Numbered from the stretch's first letter, positions 1 through 9,904 are shown. The stretch is 64,000 nucleotides of DNA from Scalesia atractyloides (GCA_947069175.1 CAMTDV010000028.1:65580157-65644156); one strand, 5' to 3'. Program-made: numbers and translations. The notes: generated by a model not told the origin, from the letters alone.

Positions 1-103
1 TTATAACCGATGTTTGAAGTCCGCGACCAAACCATAACCGCCGGAGTTTTTATGATTTACGAATACAGTCGGAAATCAGACCAAGTGCATCTCGATTTTC
101 CCC

Positions 104-110
104 TATAAAT
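104..110 (+). promoter_or_regulatory. LTR TATA box
   Basis: TATAAAT in a C-rich setting, at the position expected for the Pol II promoter of this LTR. Transcription would start about 30 bp downstream, so the tRNA-like modules would lie in R/U5 of the genomic RNA. Confidence 0.6.
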
Positions 111-549
111 TCACCCTCAACCCATTGAAAACCTTTTCGCTCAAAACCACACTCTTTCTCGGCGAAAACTCCATCGCCGGAACTTTTCTGTTCGTCGCCG
201 GAAAACCGATTACCTCATTTCCGAGCCTCACTGAGCCTCTGAAGCTTATACCGGAGATACCCATACTTTTTCCAAGCTTTCCGGAGACTTGCTGCTGCAA
301 GACACCTGACGCCGGAGTTGATTGCCGTCACCGGAGTTTCTGCCGGAAAACAGAGGGTCCAGTCGGTATACTTCTCCGCCCAATTTCTTTTCCTTTTCAC
401 ATTTATCTCACTGTAATGAACTGAAAAACACTAATAAACCGATAAAAACTTTGAACCAGTCGATTTCCGAACTCTGGTTCTATCTTGATGAAGAAGACGA
501 TGTATTTCCGTATCTTATAAGTATAATTAAAATCAGGATATTAATCGGG

Positions 550-1134
550 TTAGACACACAGTCCAGCGGTGGACTGTGTGCACATAAAACGCTAACGTCT
601 CAAGTTCGAATCCGGTTTCACACACGCTGCCTTAATAAAAATCAATTTTTTTTGTTTAACTGAACCGGAGTCGATACAGTTATATGTTAAGTAAATTAAT
701 AATCGGAATAATAACCAAGTTAGACACACAGTCCAGCGGTGGACTGTATGTTTGTTTATATCACAGGTCACGAGTTCGAGTCCGGTCTTCTTCACCGACT
801 CGAACAATTATCTAATCTTTTTAATAAGGCAGAAAAGGAAATAACTAAATTGTATTTAAGTATAATAAAAACCAAATTATTTAACATGTTAAACACACAG
901 TCCAGCGGTGGACGGTGTGTTAGATTAAACCACAGGTCCCGGGTTCGAGACCTGTGGAGTGCATGTCCGATTCGCTTAAAACTATTTTTAAAATAAAATG
1001 ATTTTCGGTTTAAACTAATTAATATATATATATATAATTAAAATCAGATATATAACGGGTTAGACACGTAGCTCAGTTGGTAGAGCTGCGTGCACGCGTA
1101 CGAGAGGTCTCGGGTTCGAGCCTCACTCAGCGCA
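550..1134 (+). other. Tandem array of four tRNA-like modules in the 5' LTR
   Basis: The modules are at 550-633, 720-800, 890-965 and 1058-1134. Each begins with AGACAC or AAACAC. It then has a long hairpin: arms CACACAGTCC and GGACTGTGTG, with one substitution in each of modules 2 and 3; in module 4, CACGTAGCTC and GAGCTGCGTG. A B-box-like GTTCGANNCC follows about 30 nt later. Module 4 has a textbook A box (TAGCTCAGTTGG, 1069-1080) and B box (1113-1122), with tRNA-Lys-like spacing. T-runs of 5-8 follow each module (about 645, 817, 985 and 1203), like Pol III terminators. No acceptor stem can be formed, so these are tRNA-derived or tRNA-mimicking rather than functional tRNA genes. Transcription by Pol III is inference. 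Confidence 0.75.
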
Positions 1135-1613
1135 CTTGTATTCCTAATCGAACCGGTCAACGGTCAGGTCAACGGGCTGGTCAACGTTCAGAAAAAAATC
1201 AATTTTTTTTATTATTTTTATTTAATTATTTTAATTAAAATCAATTAAAAATACTTAAAAATATATTTTTAAGGTTAGAAAATAGCCTCAAACTCACAAA
1301 AATACACCCAACAATCCTACTAAAATAGATTAATAAAATCCGTTTACTTACCAAACCATAATGCGATTATTCTAGGTTAAACTCACTCGTGGTTAAAACC
1401 ACTTCGCGTGCATTCAACATCATCAACCGAACGCACCCACTGTGAGTGAATCTTACAACTCCCCCTTTTAATTTACACGTTTTGGGGTGTGTCATGTGTT
1501 ATGAAAATAAATAACTTATTTATTTAAACTTGTGCTATACCACATCATGACCTAAACTTAGATTGTTTATATTGTTGTGATTACTTATTTCCTTTTGTCA
1601 AAATATATGAAAC

Positions 1614-1812
1614 TCATTCATTAGGCCCCTCAGTTCCTCGTGAAAGACGAGTTGAGCATCGCGTGCCTCTAAATGTTCCATTATTGTTCATGTGTGTATC
1701 ATTGAGTTTGTATTATTTGTAGTTGTGTCATTCATATTATCATGATTATACAATTCATTCATTAGGCCCCTCAGTTCCTCGTGAGAGACGAGTTGAGCAT
1801 CGCGTGCCTCTA
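1614..1812 (+). repeat. Duplicated small hairpin motif in LTR
   Basis: Two copies of a motif reading TCAGTTCCTCGT, a short loop, then ACGAG TTGAGCAT. The inner arms are CTCGT and ACGAG; the outer arms are CTCA and TGAG. Related hairpins occur in the other LTRs of this superfamily (about 14940, 29920, 43320, 57385), often followed by GGCTC...GAGCC. Confidence 0.6.
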
Positions 1813-2218
1813 ATTGTTCCAATATTGTTCATGAGTGTGTCATTTAATATCTTATGATTGTTGATTAAGATTACATCTATTTTTACTCATGTTTGGTTGT
1901 GCACATATTTCATAATCAATTTAAATAAATTTGTTCAAATGTTTTCCATAGGATTCACTCGCCAACATTATGTTGATCCAAAAACCCTTTTACACATGAT
2001 ACAGGTGAACAAGTTGAAGCAAGGAAAACATAGGATATGCCTTTGAAGAGAACAAAGAAGTTTAGATTGTTAGTTAGATCATGTTGTAACTTTTATTGTA
2101 AAAATTCTATTTAATTTGTATTAATGAATATGAAACGCTTAATAAATGTCATGAGCTTTGATGATAACCCAATCATGCCCCGATCACCTTATCCGCTGCG
2201 GGTCGGGGTGTGACAGAT

Positions 2219-2231
2219 TGGTATCAGAGCC
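2219..2231 (+). promoter_or_regulatory. Primer-binding site (tRNA-iMet type)
   Basis: TGGTATCAGAGCC lies 3 bp inside the 5' LTR. It matches the usual plant primer site complementary to the 3' end of initiator tRNA-Met. Confidence 0.93.
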
Positions 2232-2988
2232 ATGACTATAGGGATATAGGATAGGTTATTAGACCCTTAGAGCCTATACTATAGTCTGCCTAAATTTTAA
2301 TTGATTAGGTGGTTACATACAAACTTGTGATATTTATTTGTTTCATATTTGTTTACATTTACAGTCAAACATACATGCTTATATACATATTCATTATACA
2401 TATATCGATGTTCATGTATTCAATTTATTTTCATATTCTCATTATCCTAAGATTTTGTGCAATTTTCAAATCTCATCAAAGTAAGTTCTGCGACGGGCAT
2501 GTAGTAACTGGAAGGGTACAAGTACCGGTAGTCGGAACGTCCTGTCTAGGCTGGCATTCGTATAAATCCAATATAACGGACCAGTTTGCCTACCTGGGGA
2601 CCAACGATGAGTGTACGAAGGACCTATTAGGCCAAAGCATGCCACACCAAACGTCGTTCGAACTAACCTACTTTGAGGTGTCACCGTGTCTACACCTGGA
2701 CACATTCCGAATATCACACGTTGTATACATATTTCTCGATTTTTTCCGGGTTTTTGTGTACGCAACCTGGCAGAAACCGTGCGAACCATATGAAAAACCG
2801 GTATTCATGGGGGCCCACATGATTACACAGGTAAAGTATGGCGGCATGTAGGGCCTAACAGCGAGCAAAGCCCAAGACATCCTATGGATGTAGTATTTTT
2901 CTATAATCATTTTATGAATGTTCATTCCTAATGCAACCCATGATCTCAAAAGCATCCAACTCATACTCTTGTCATGTATTCCTTGTAG
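2232..2988 (+). other. Untranslated leader between PBS and gag
   Basis: No convincing coding. The frame at 2309-2851 starts in AT-rich DNA and resembles no protein. The block GTAGTAACTGGAAGGGT (about 2501-2518) recurs in the leaders of the minus-strand elements near 47870 and 58016, which makes it a candidate packaging or dimerisation signal. Confidence 0.6.
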
Positions 2989-4374
2989 ATGTCTTCTAAC
3001 CTCGCCCGTAGGAAGACGAGAGCAAGAAAAGCCCGCAAGCGCATGGCTGCCTTAATCGCTCAACAAATGGCTGCCGTAATACCCAACATTGTAATCCAAG
3101 TTCAACAAGCACTCACCGATAATCCTATCAATCAAGCAAACCAAAACATTTTCAACTCTTCCCCAAATACCACTAAATGTACCTTCAAGCACTTCAAATC
3201 ATGCGACCCTCCAAAATACAAAGGGACTGAAGGCGTCACTGCTCTTCTCCATTGGTTTGAAGAAATGGAGAACACTTTTCTAAATTGCGATTGCCCTGAC
3301 GATCGCAAAGTGCGATACGCTACCGGTCGACTATATGGGATAGCACTTACTTGGTGGAATACAGAGAAGTCCAAACGATGTGTGGAAGATGCTATGTCCT
3401 TAACTTGGAACGAATTGAAGGAAATCATGACCAGACGATTTTGCCCAAGGAGCGAAATCAAGAAGTTAGAAGATGAATTTTACTCATTGAAGCAAATGGA
3501 AGGAGACCACATCACCTACATCAAAAGATTCCTCGAGTTACATCAAATGGTTCCCAACATGTACACTCCCCTCTACCGTTTGATCGAGCACTACATTCGT
3601 GGTCTTCCGTCAAAGATTCAAGACCCTGTAATTAGTACCAAGCCTGCAACTTTGGAAGCAGCAATGGAGCTAGCAACAGAGCTCACCGAGAACCGAATCC
3701 GAAACAAAGACTTCAAGGAGGAGAAGAAGAAGGATAAAGAATCGACTGAAACCTCCGACTCCACTCAAACCGAATCCCCTTCTCAACCCAATCCTAAGAG
3801 AAGAAGAGTCGGGCGACTTTTCGCTGCTACTCAACGAAATCAACCAGTTTTACACGCCATGCCCATCAGAGCTATCCCAATCACCCAAGTGGCACCCAAC
3901 TCAGCTTACCCAAATAAGAAACCATATCTTGGACCTCACCCTCGATGCAACAACTGTTTTTATCACCATCCCCTTACTTTACCTTGCCGGCTATGTACAA
4001 CTTGTGGACGCTATGGTCATTTGAGCAATGTTTGTCGCACCTTTCAAGACCAAACCTTTTCCCCTACTCAGAACATGGCCCAAACTTATCACCAACCCCA
4101 ATACCCCATGTTCCCATATGCTCGAGCTTGTTTCAATTGTGGCGACCCTACCCACTTTAGAAACACATGCCCTCAATTGGTTAACGTTATCAACACTCAA
4201 GCCCAATCAAACCCAGTTAACCAAGTAAACCAAGAAAACCCAACCACTATGCCACCAGCAAGAGGAAGAGTCTTCAATATCAACGCCAACCCTGTCGAAG
4301 ATAATGACGGCCCAGATGAAGATACTCAACTAGTCCTCTTCGCCGAAGATCCAGATTCAACTCCTATCGTTTAG
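2989..4374 (+). CDS. gag: Ty3/gypsy Gag polyprotein, intact, without pol
   Basis: Capsid/nucleocapsid protein of an LTR retrotransposon, 461 aa, expected to assemble cytoplasmic virus-like particles and bind element RNA. Seen: a basic N-terminus, a retrotrans_gag-type domain around residues 60-230 with the WWN core at about 122-124, a charged Lys/Glu/Ser-rich linker, and two CCHC zinc knuckles (residues 336-349 and 381-394, both C-X2-C-X4-H-X4-C). The start is the ATG at 2989 in AGATGTCT after the long leader. The frame is open throughout. In full chromoviruses the ARGRxFNINAN region runs on into protease; here a short acidic tail and a TAG follow. The minus-strand relative at 46037-47385 stops near the same point, so the gag-only form seems inherited rather than a fresh truncation. 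Confidence 0.9.
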   Translation: MSSNLARRKTRARKARKRMAALIAQQMAAVIPNIVIQVQQALTDNPINQANQNIFNSSPNTTKCTFKHFKSCDPPKYKGTEGVTALLHWFEEMENTFLNCDCPDDRKVRYATGRLYGIALTWWNTEKSKRCVEDAMSLTWNELKEIMTRRFCPRSEIKKLEDEFYSLKQMEGDHITYIKRFLELHQMVPNMYTPLYRLIEHYIRGLPSKIQDPVISTKPATLEAAMELATELTENRIRNKDFKEEKKKDKESTETSDSTQTESPSQPNPKRRRVGRLFAATQRNQPVLHAMPIRAIPITQVAPNSAYPNKKPYLGPHPRCNNCFYHHPLTLPCRLCTTCGRYGHLSNVCRTFQDQTFSPTQNMAQTYHQPQYPMFPYARACFNCGDPTHFRNTCPQLVNVINTQAQSNPVNQVNQENPTTMPPARGRVFNINANPVEDNDGPDEDTQLVLFAEDPDSTPIV

Positions 4375-4539
4375 TTTTATGTTTTTCTTTATCACATGTG
4401 TAGACTGTTAGAGTAATTATGGTATATTATATATTATATATTGTTTTCAGTATATGCTTTTGCCGAGGCCGCAGCTCCCCATCCATCGAGGTTGAGTTTG
4501 ATCCCCATTTTATTATGCGGTTGATCAGGGCGTGCCCGC

Positions 4540-5446
4540 ACGACCGGCTCCATTTGTTTGAGCCTTGATCGGTTATTTCATGTTACATTTCAATACATGC
4601 AATACGTTCGGCTCCGTTTGATTGAGCCTTGAGCGCATATTTCAATTTACATTTCCAGTTCATGCAATACGTTCGGCTCCGTTTGATTGAGCCTTGAGCG
4701 CACAGACAATTTCATTATCAGTATCTTGTGGTTGTGGTGTTTGTAGTAGAGTCGCATCGAACTAACCATAACTTGCGGATAAAGTCAATGAAAATTTGAC
4801 AAGGATATGGTGGATACGCCGCTGGTACTTCCTATATATAAGTATTCTTGTCAAATGATCGGAGGCATTATCAGGCGGTTATGAGAGGTTCCATGCATAG
4901 GCTGATTGTGTGATGGTTGTTTAGATTAAGTTGTTCAATTTCAGTACATTCAATACGTTCGGCTCCGTTTGATTGAGCCTTGAGCGCACATACAATTTCA
5001 TTTTCAGTACATTCAATACGTTCGGCTCCGTTTGATTGAGCCTTGAGCGCACATACAATTCCATTATCAGTATCTTGTGGTTGTGGTGTTTGTAGTAGAG
5101 TCGCATTGAACTAACCATAACTTGCGGATAAAGTCAATGAGAATTTGACAAGAATATGGTGGATACGCCGCTGGTACTTCCTATATATAAGTATTCTTGT
5201 CAAATGATCGGAGGCATTATCAGGAGGTTATGAGAGGTTCCATGCATAGGCTGTTTGTGTGGTTAAGTTATTCATTTTCAGTGCATGCAATACGCTCGGC
5301 TCCGTTTGATTGAGCCTTGAGCACACAATTTCAATTTCAGTACATTCAATACGTTCGCTCCGTTTGATTGAGCCTTGAGCGCACATCCATTTCATTTTCA
5401 GTACATGCAATACGATCGGCTCCGTTCGATTAAGCCTTGATCGCAC
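4540..5446 (+). repeat. Eight copies of a GGCTCC...GAGCC hairpin motif
   Basis: Copies near 4540, 4615, 4672, 4955, 5020, 5291, 5352 and 5412. The common core is TTCGGCTCCGTTTGATTGAG followed by CCTTGAGCGCAC. GGCTC and GAGCC can pair around a 9-nt loop. The same core occurs once in several related LTRs (about 14990, 57420; minus strand 29860, 43260, 48665). Confidence 0.8.
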
Positions 5447-5754
5447 AGATATATTTCATTTCAGTATTTTATGTTTGTTGTATTGGTTGTAGAGTTATAG
5501 GACTAATCATAATTCACTGATAAAACCAATGAAAATTTGACAAGAATATGGTGGATACGCCGCTGGTACTTCCTATATATAAGTATTCTTGTCAAAGGAT
5601 CAGAGGCATTATCGGACGGTTATGAGAAGTTCTATGTAGGATTTATTAGTTTCTTGGTAACCAATCATAACTTGTGGATAAAACTAATGAAAATTTGGCA
5701 AGAATATGGTGGATACGCCGCTGGTACTTCCTATATATAAGTATTCTTGCCAAA
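4795..5754 (+). repeat. Four copies of a 61-nt hairpin block
   Basis: Copies at 4795-4855, 5144-5204, 5536-5596 and 5694-5754, each exactly 61 nt. The arms are TTTGACAAGAATA and TATTCTTGTCAAA around a conserved loop containing GGTGGATACGCCGCTGGTAC and TATATATAAG. The last copy has TTTGGCAAGAATA paired with TATTCTTGCCAAA, a compensatory change; the first has a G.U pair. A downstream box, AGGCATTATCAGGCGGTTAT, is shared. A single copy occurs in the minus-strand relative at 45555-45615. Confidence 0.85.
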
Positions 5755-5960
5755 GGATCAGAGGCATTATCAGGCGGTTATGAGAAGTTCCATGTAGGAT
5801 TTAGTATTGCCTTGGTTGGAATTTGTGTTACATTTATATCATCATGTTATTTAAAGAGATTGGAATGTGTTCCATTTCTACATAAACTAACCTCTCCATC
5901 ATAACAAAAGAGAGAGGAACTTCCATCATTCAAACATATATGCTATCAGAATGTGGATTC

Positions 5961-6075
5961 AAATATTTGCTGATGTGTTTATTCATGTTCAAATATTTGC
6001 TGATGTGTTTATTCATGTTCGAATATTAGCTGTTGTGTTTACTCATGTTCAAATATCAGCTGTTGTGTTTTTATT
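5961..6075 (+). repeat. 30-bp tandem repeat, ~4 copies
   Basis: Units begin at about 5961, 5991, 6021 and 6051, with cores such as AAATATTTGCTGATGTGTTT. The first two are identical and the later ones diverge. Confidence 0.85.
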
Positions 6076-6371
6076 TATGTTCCATATAGGTTGTAGTGTT
6101 AGAAGTTTTGCCTTAGGATATAACCATACTTTCCCAAACGTATCTAAACTTTATGCATGATATTATTTTTAGCAAATCATTTCTGCTTATCAATACTTAT
6201 ACAGTAGGCAACAAAAAGCGATTCCTGAATAGGGCACTTAACCCTTACAAGGAACGTTACCGCCTCGAACAAAAACTTAAACCCTTATTTTTCTAAGCAT
6301 ACAACTGTCAAACTAAACATCATCATCCTTTTAGTCAAAATATATCAGTATTTAAAATTTCGGGACGAAAT

Positions 6372-6391
6372 TTCTAAAAAGCAGGGGATAC
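6372..6391 (+). promoter_or_regulatory. Polypurine tract
   Basis: AAAAAGCAGGGGA next to the 3' LTR start, the expected plus-strand priming site. The mirror element has the equivalent tract at 45071-45090. Confidence 0.75.
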
Positions 6392-6576
6392 TGTAACATC
6401 CGTCAAAAACGGATTTACCAAACCCGCTCCGTTTATCAACCGAACAGTCAGTCAAAAATTTCGTTGCGAATTAAATGCCCAAAATATTTTTAAACGATAC
6501 GTAATCAATTATTCTACGGGAATATATATTTAGTTTTTGAAAAACTGTTGAAAATCGCAAAATAAAAACAAAAGTA

Positions 6577-6658
6577 TTCTGCCGGGTTTCGAACCCGGGT
6601 CTGTACCGGTTCAACACAAGACTTATCACCTCACACACAAACCACTGCGCCACTTGCT
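6577..6658 (-). other. Antisense tRNA-like module in U3
   Basis: On the minus strand: an A-box-like GTGGCGCAGTGG, then, after an insert the size of a long variable arm, the B box GGGTTCGAAACCC. About 82 nt, like a class II (Ser/Leu) tRNA. The T-arm CCGGGTTCGAAACCCGG is well paired. It resembles the U3 module at 9905-9986. Confidence 0.65.
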
Positions 6659-6913
6659 TTGTTTGTTAAATAATGAAATCATTTAATTCATAAAGTGACA
6701 TTACGATTTTAAAATCGGCGCCCCTTTAGTTCAGTCGTCGGAATCCCGGAAATCTCGCGAGTTTTTATCACCATTTTCAGTTATAACGTAAATTATTATT
6801 AGGACATCGGTTATAACCGATGTTTGAAGTCCGCGACCAAACCATAACCGTCGGAGTTTTTATGATTTACGAATACAGTCGGAAATCAGACCAAGTGCAT
6901 CTCGATTTTCCCC

Positions 6914-6920
6914 TATAAAT
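6914..6920 (+). promoter_or_regulatory. LTR TATA box (3' LTR copy)
   Basis: TATAAAT at the same place as 104-110 in the 5' LTR. Confidence 0.6.
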
Positions 6921-7357
6921 TCACCCTCAACCCATTGAAAACCTTTTCGCTCAAAACCACACTCTTTCTCGGCGAAAACTCCCTCGCCGGAACTTTTCTG
7001 TTCGTCGCTGGAAAACCGATTACCTCATTTCCGAGCCTCACTGAGCCTCTGAAGCTTATACCGGAGATACCCATACTTTTCCAAGCTTTCCGGAGACTTG
7101 CTGCTGCAAGACACCTGACGCCGGAGTTGATTGCCGTCACCGGAGTTTCTGCCGAAAACAGAGGGTCCAGTCGGTATACTTCTCCGCCCAATTTCTTTTC
7201 CTTTTCACATTTATCTCACTGTAATGAACTGAAAAACACTAATAAACCGATAAAAACTTTGAACCAGTCGATTTCCGAACTCTGGTTCTATCTTGATGAA
7301 GAAGACGATGTATTTCCGTATCTTATAAGTATAATTAAAATCAGGATATTAATCGAG

Positions 7358-7940
7358 TTAGACACACAGTCCAGCGGTGGACTGTGTGCACATAAAACGC
7401 TAACGTCTCAAGTTCGAATCCGGTTTCACACACGCTGCCTTAATAAAAATCAATTTTTTTGTTTAACTGAACCGGAGTCGATACAGTTATATGTTAAGTA
7501 AATTAATAATCGAATAATAACCAAGTTAGACACACAGTCCAGCGGTGGACTATGTGTTTGTTTATATCACAGGTCACGAGTTCGAGTCCGGTCTTCTGCA
7601 CCGACTCGAACAATTATCTAATCTTTTTAATAAGGCAGAAAAGGAAATAACTAAATTGTATTTAAGTATAATAAAAACCAAATTATTTAACATGTTAAAC
7701 ACACAGTCCAGCGGTGGACTGTGTGTTAGATTAAACCACAGGTCCCGGGTTCGAGACCTATGGAGTGCATGTCCGATTCGCTTAAAACTATTTTTAAAAT
7801 AAAATGATTTTCGGTTTAAACTAATTAATATATATATATAATTAAAATCAGATATATAACGGGTTAGACACGTAACTCAGTTGGTAGAGCTGCGTGCACG
7901 CGTACGAGAGGTCTCGGGTTCGAGCCTCACTCAGCGCACT
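7358..7940 (+). other. Tandem array of four tRNA-like modules in the 3' LTR
   Basis: Modules at about 7358-7440, 7525-7603, 7697-7772 and 7861-7940, matching those of the 5' LTR. In module 3 the arm mismatch of the 5' copy (GGACGGTGTG) is the paired form here (GGACTGTGTG). In module 4 the A box is TAACTCAGTTGG instead of TAGCTCAGTTGG. Confidence 0.75.
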
Positions 7941-9126
7941 TGTATTCCTAATCGAACTGGTCAACGGTCAGGTCCACGGTCAACGGGCTGGTCAACGGTC
8001 AGAAAAAAATCAATTTTTTTATTATTTTTATTTAATTATTTTAATTAAAATCAATTAAAAATACTTAAAAATAACATTTTTAAGGTTAGAAAATAGCCTC
8101 AAACTCACAAAAATACACCCAACAATCCTACTAAAATAGATTAATAAAATCCGTTTACTTACCAAACCATAATGCGATTATTCTAGGTTAAACTCACTCG
8201 TGGTTAAAACCACTTCGCGTGCATTCAACATCATCAACCGAACGCACCCACTGTGAGTGAATCTTACAACTCCCCCTTTTAATTTACACGTTTTGGGGTG
8301 TGTCATGTGTTATGAAAATAAATAACTTATTTATTTAAACTTGTGCTATACCACATCATGACCTAAACTTAGATTGTTTATATTGTTGTGATTACTTATT
8401 TCCTTTTGTCAAAATATATGAAACTCATTCATTAGGCCCCTCAGTTCCTCGTGAAAGACGAGTTGAGCATCGCATGCCTCTAAATGTTCCATTATTGTTC
8501 ATGTGTGTATCATTGAGTTTGTATTATTTGTAGTTGTGTCATTCATATTATCATGATTATGCAATTCATTCATTAGGCCCCTCAGTTCCTCGTGAGAGAC
8601 GAGTTGAGCATCGCGTGCCTCTAATTGTTCCAATATTGTTCATGAGTGTGTCATTTAATATCTTATGATTGTTGATTAAGATTACATCTATTTTTACTCA
8701 TGTTTGGTTGTGCACATATTTCATAATCAATTTAAATAAATTTGTTCAAATGTTTTCCATAGGATTCACTCGCCAACATTATGTTGATCCAAAAACCCTT
8801 TTACACATGATACAGGTGAACAGGTTGAAGCAAGGAAAACATAGGATATGCCTTAGAAGAGAACAAAGAAGTTTAGATTGTTAGTTAGATCATGTTGTAA
8901 CTTTTATTGTAAAAATTCTATTTAATTTGTATTAATGAATATGAAACGCTTAATAAATGTCATGAGCTTTGATGATAACCCAATCATGCCCCGATCACCT
9001 TATCCGCTGCGGGTCGGGGTGTGACAGTGTGTCTATCTTGTTTATTATTCCGGTTTTTATTAAACTTAACATCTTACGCAGTGACTCCGGTTCGGTTAAA
9101 AAAAGGAACATTTTTATTAAGGCGAG

Positions 9127-9208
9127 TATGCGTGGGACATGTATCGAACTCGGGACGTGAGCGTGTTTATGTGCACACAGTCCACCGCTGGACTGTGTGT
9201 CTAACCCG
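9127..9208 (-). other. Sense tRNA-like module of the partial LTR
   Basis: Plus-strand arms CACACAGTCCA and TGGACTGTGTG around a 4-nt loop, 11 perfect pairs. On the minus strand it has the header GGGTTAGACAC and a degenerate B box (AGTTCGATAC). Only this one module remains, because the insertion at 9026 truncates the array. Confidence 0.65.
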
Positions 9209-9904
9209 AGTTATATCTTGATTTAAATTAAACTTATAGACAACAGAAACTTCGTCTTCTTCGTTGGACTCAACCAGAAACGGAGTCCAACTGGTTTGAT
9301 GATTTTATCAAGTTTCTTTAGTGTGTTATGATTAATTACAGGTGAGGTAAATAAAAAGAATGAAAAATTAAGCGTAAGGTATACCGAACTGGACTCCTCT
9401 GTTTCTCCGGCGAAACTCCGGTGACAGCAGATTATTCCGGTGACGTGTGTCCTGCGGCAGAGAGTCTTCAGGGAGCTTGAGGTGAGTGTGGGTGGCTTCG
9501 GTATGAGCTCTGGGGGTCAGTAAGGCTCAAAGGTGAAAAACTCGGTTTTCCGGCGATTTGCAGGTATTTTCCGGCGAGTAAATTTTCGTCGAGAAAGGGT
9601 GCGGTTTTGAGCGAAAAGGCTACCAGTGGATTGTGGGTGAATTTATAGGGAGGAATCGAGATGTATAGAGTCGGATTTCAGACTTGATTCAAAGTCATTA
9701 CGTTTTCTGGCGGTTATGACTTGCATCGCGGGTTCAGGCGTCGGTTATAACCGATGTAGGTTTAATGTTTACGTTAAGACTGAAGAAACCGTTCAATCTT
9801 GGCGAGTTAGTCGGGATTTCCGACGACTGCAAATAGGCGCGTCGGTTTTGAAATTGAGATTCATTTTATGTATTATTTGTTTCCAATATTTAACAAAAAA
9901 CATA

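Larger units (their letters stand above)
1..2215 (+). repeat. 5' LTR (first ~420 bp missing)
   Basis: Near-identical to 6811-9026. It ends GGTGTGACA immediately before the primer site. The U3 start is cut by the window edge. It contains a TATA box, a CCGG-rich segment, four tRNA-like modules and two small hairpin motifs. Open frames here (for example 125-424 and 739-996) are not protein-like. Confidence 0.93.
4375..6371 (+). other. Non-coding 3' region rich in repeats and hairpins
   Basis: It replaces the pol gene. It holds eight copies of a GGCTCC...GAGCC motif, four copies of a 61-nt hairpin block and a 30-bp tandem repeat, then the chromovirus-like tail before the polypurine tract. No pol-like translation is seen. 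Confidence 0.8.
1..9026 (+). mobile_element. Gag-only LTR retrotransposon (chromovirus-derived LARD), 5' end outside window
   Basis: Two long direct repeats, 1-2215 and 6392-9026, flank a 4.2-kb interior. In order the interior holds a tRNA-iMet-type primer site, a leader, one intact gag gene, a repeat-rich untranslated region and a polypurine tract. There is no protease, RT, RNase H or integrase. The motif TTTCGGGACGAAATTTC at about 6359-6375 normally follows integrase in plant chromoviruses, so the element looks like a chromovirus that lost pol. The LTRs differ at roughly 25-30 positions in 2.2 kb by eye, so insertion is recent. It lies inside a related minus-strand LTR (9027-10168). The left TSD is outside the window; the candidate right copy is GTGTG at 9027-9031. 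Confidence 0.9.
6392..9026 (+). repeat. 3' LTR, complete (2635 bp)
   Basis: Starts TGTAACATCC after the polypurine tract and ends GGTGTGACA. From 6811 on it matches window positions 1-2215. It gives the complete LTR layout: U3 with an antisense tRNA-like module, TATA box, four sense modules, hairpin motifs, and a conserved end reading CATGAGCTTTGATGATAACC then CCCCGA. Confidence 0.95.

Noticed and set aside
1058..1134. A functional tRNA-Lys gene
   Set aside because: A and B boxes and spacing fit, but the ends cannot form a 7-bp acceptor stem and the anticodon arm is poor. Called tRNA-like only.
2309..2851. 180-aa ORF in the leader
   Set aside because: Starts in AT-rich DNA, low-complexity hydrophobic text, no family resemblance, and the region matches non-coding leaders of related elements.
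4540..5446. CRISPR-like array (short repeats with spacers)
   Set aside because: Plant retrotransposon interior. Repeats and spacers are both repetitive and the spacing is irregular. Explained by tandem amplification.
6935..7501. 188-aa ORF in the 3' LTR
   Set aside because: In the 5' LTR copy the frame is broken by 1-bp indels (near 270 and 345). No protein similarity, and it overlaps the LTR promoter and modules.
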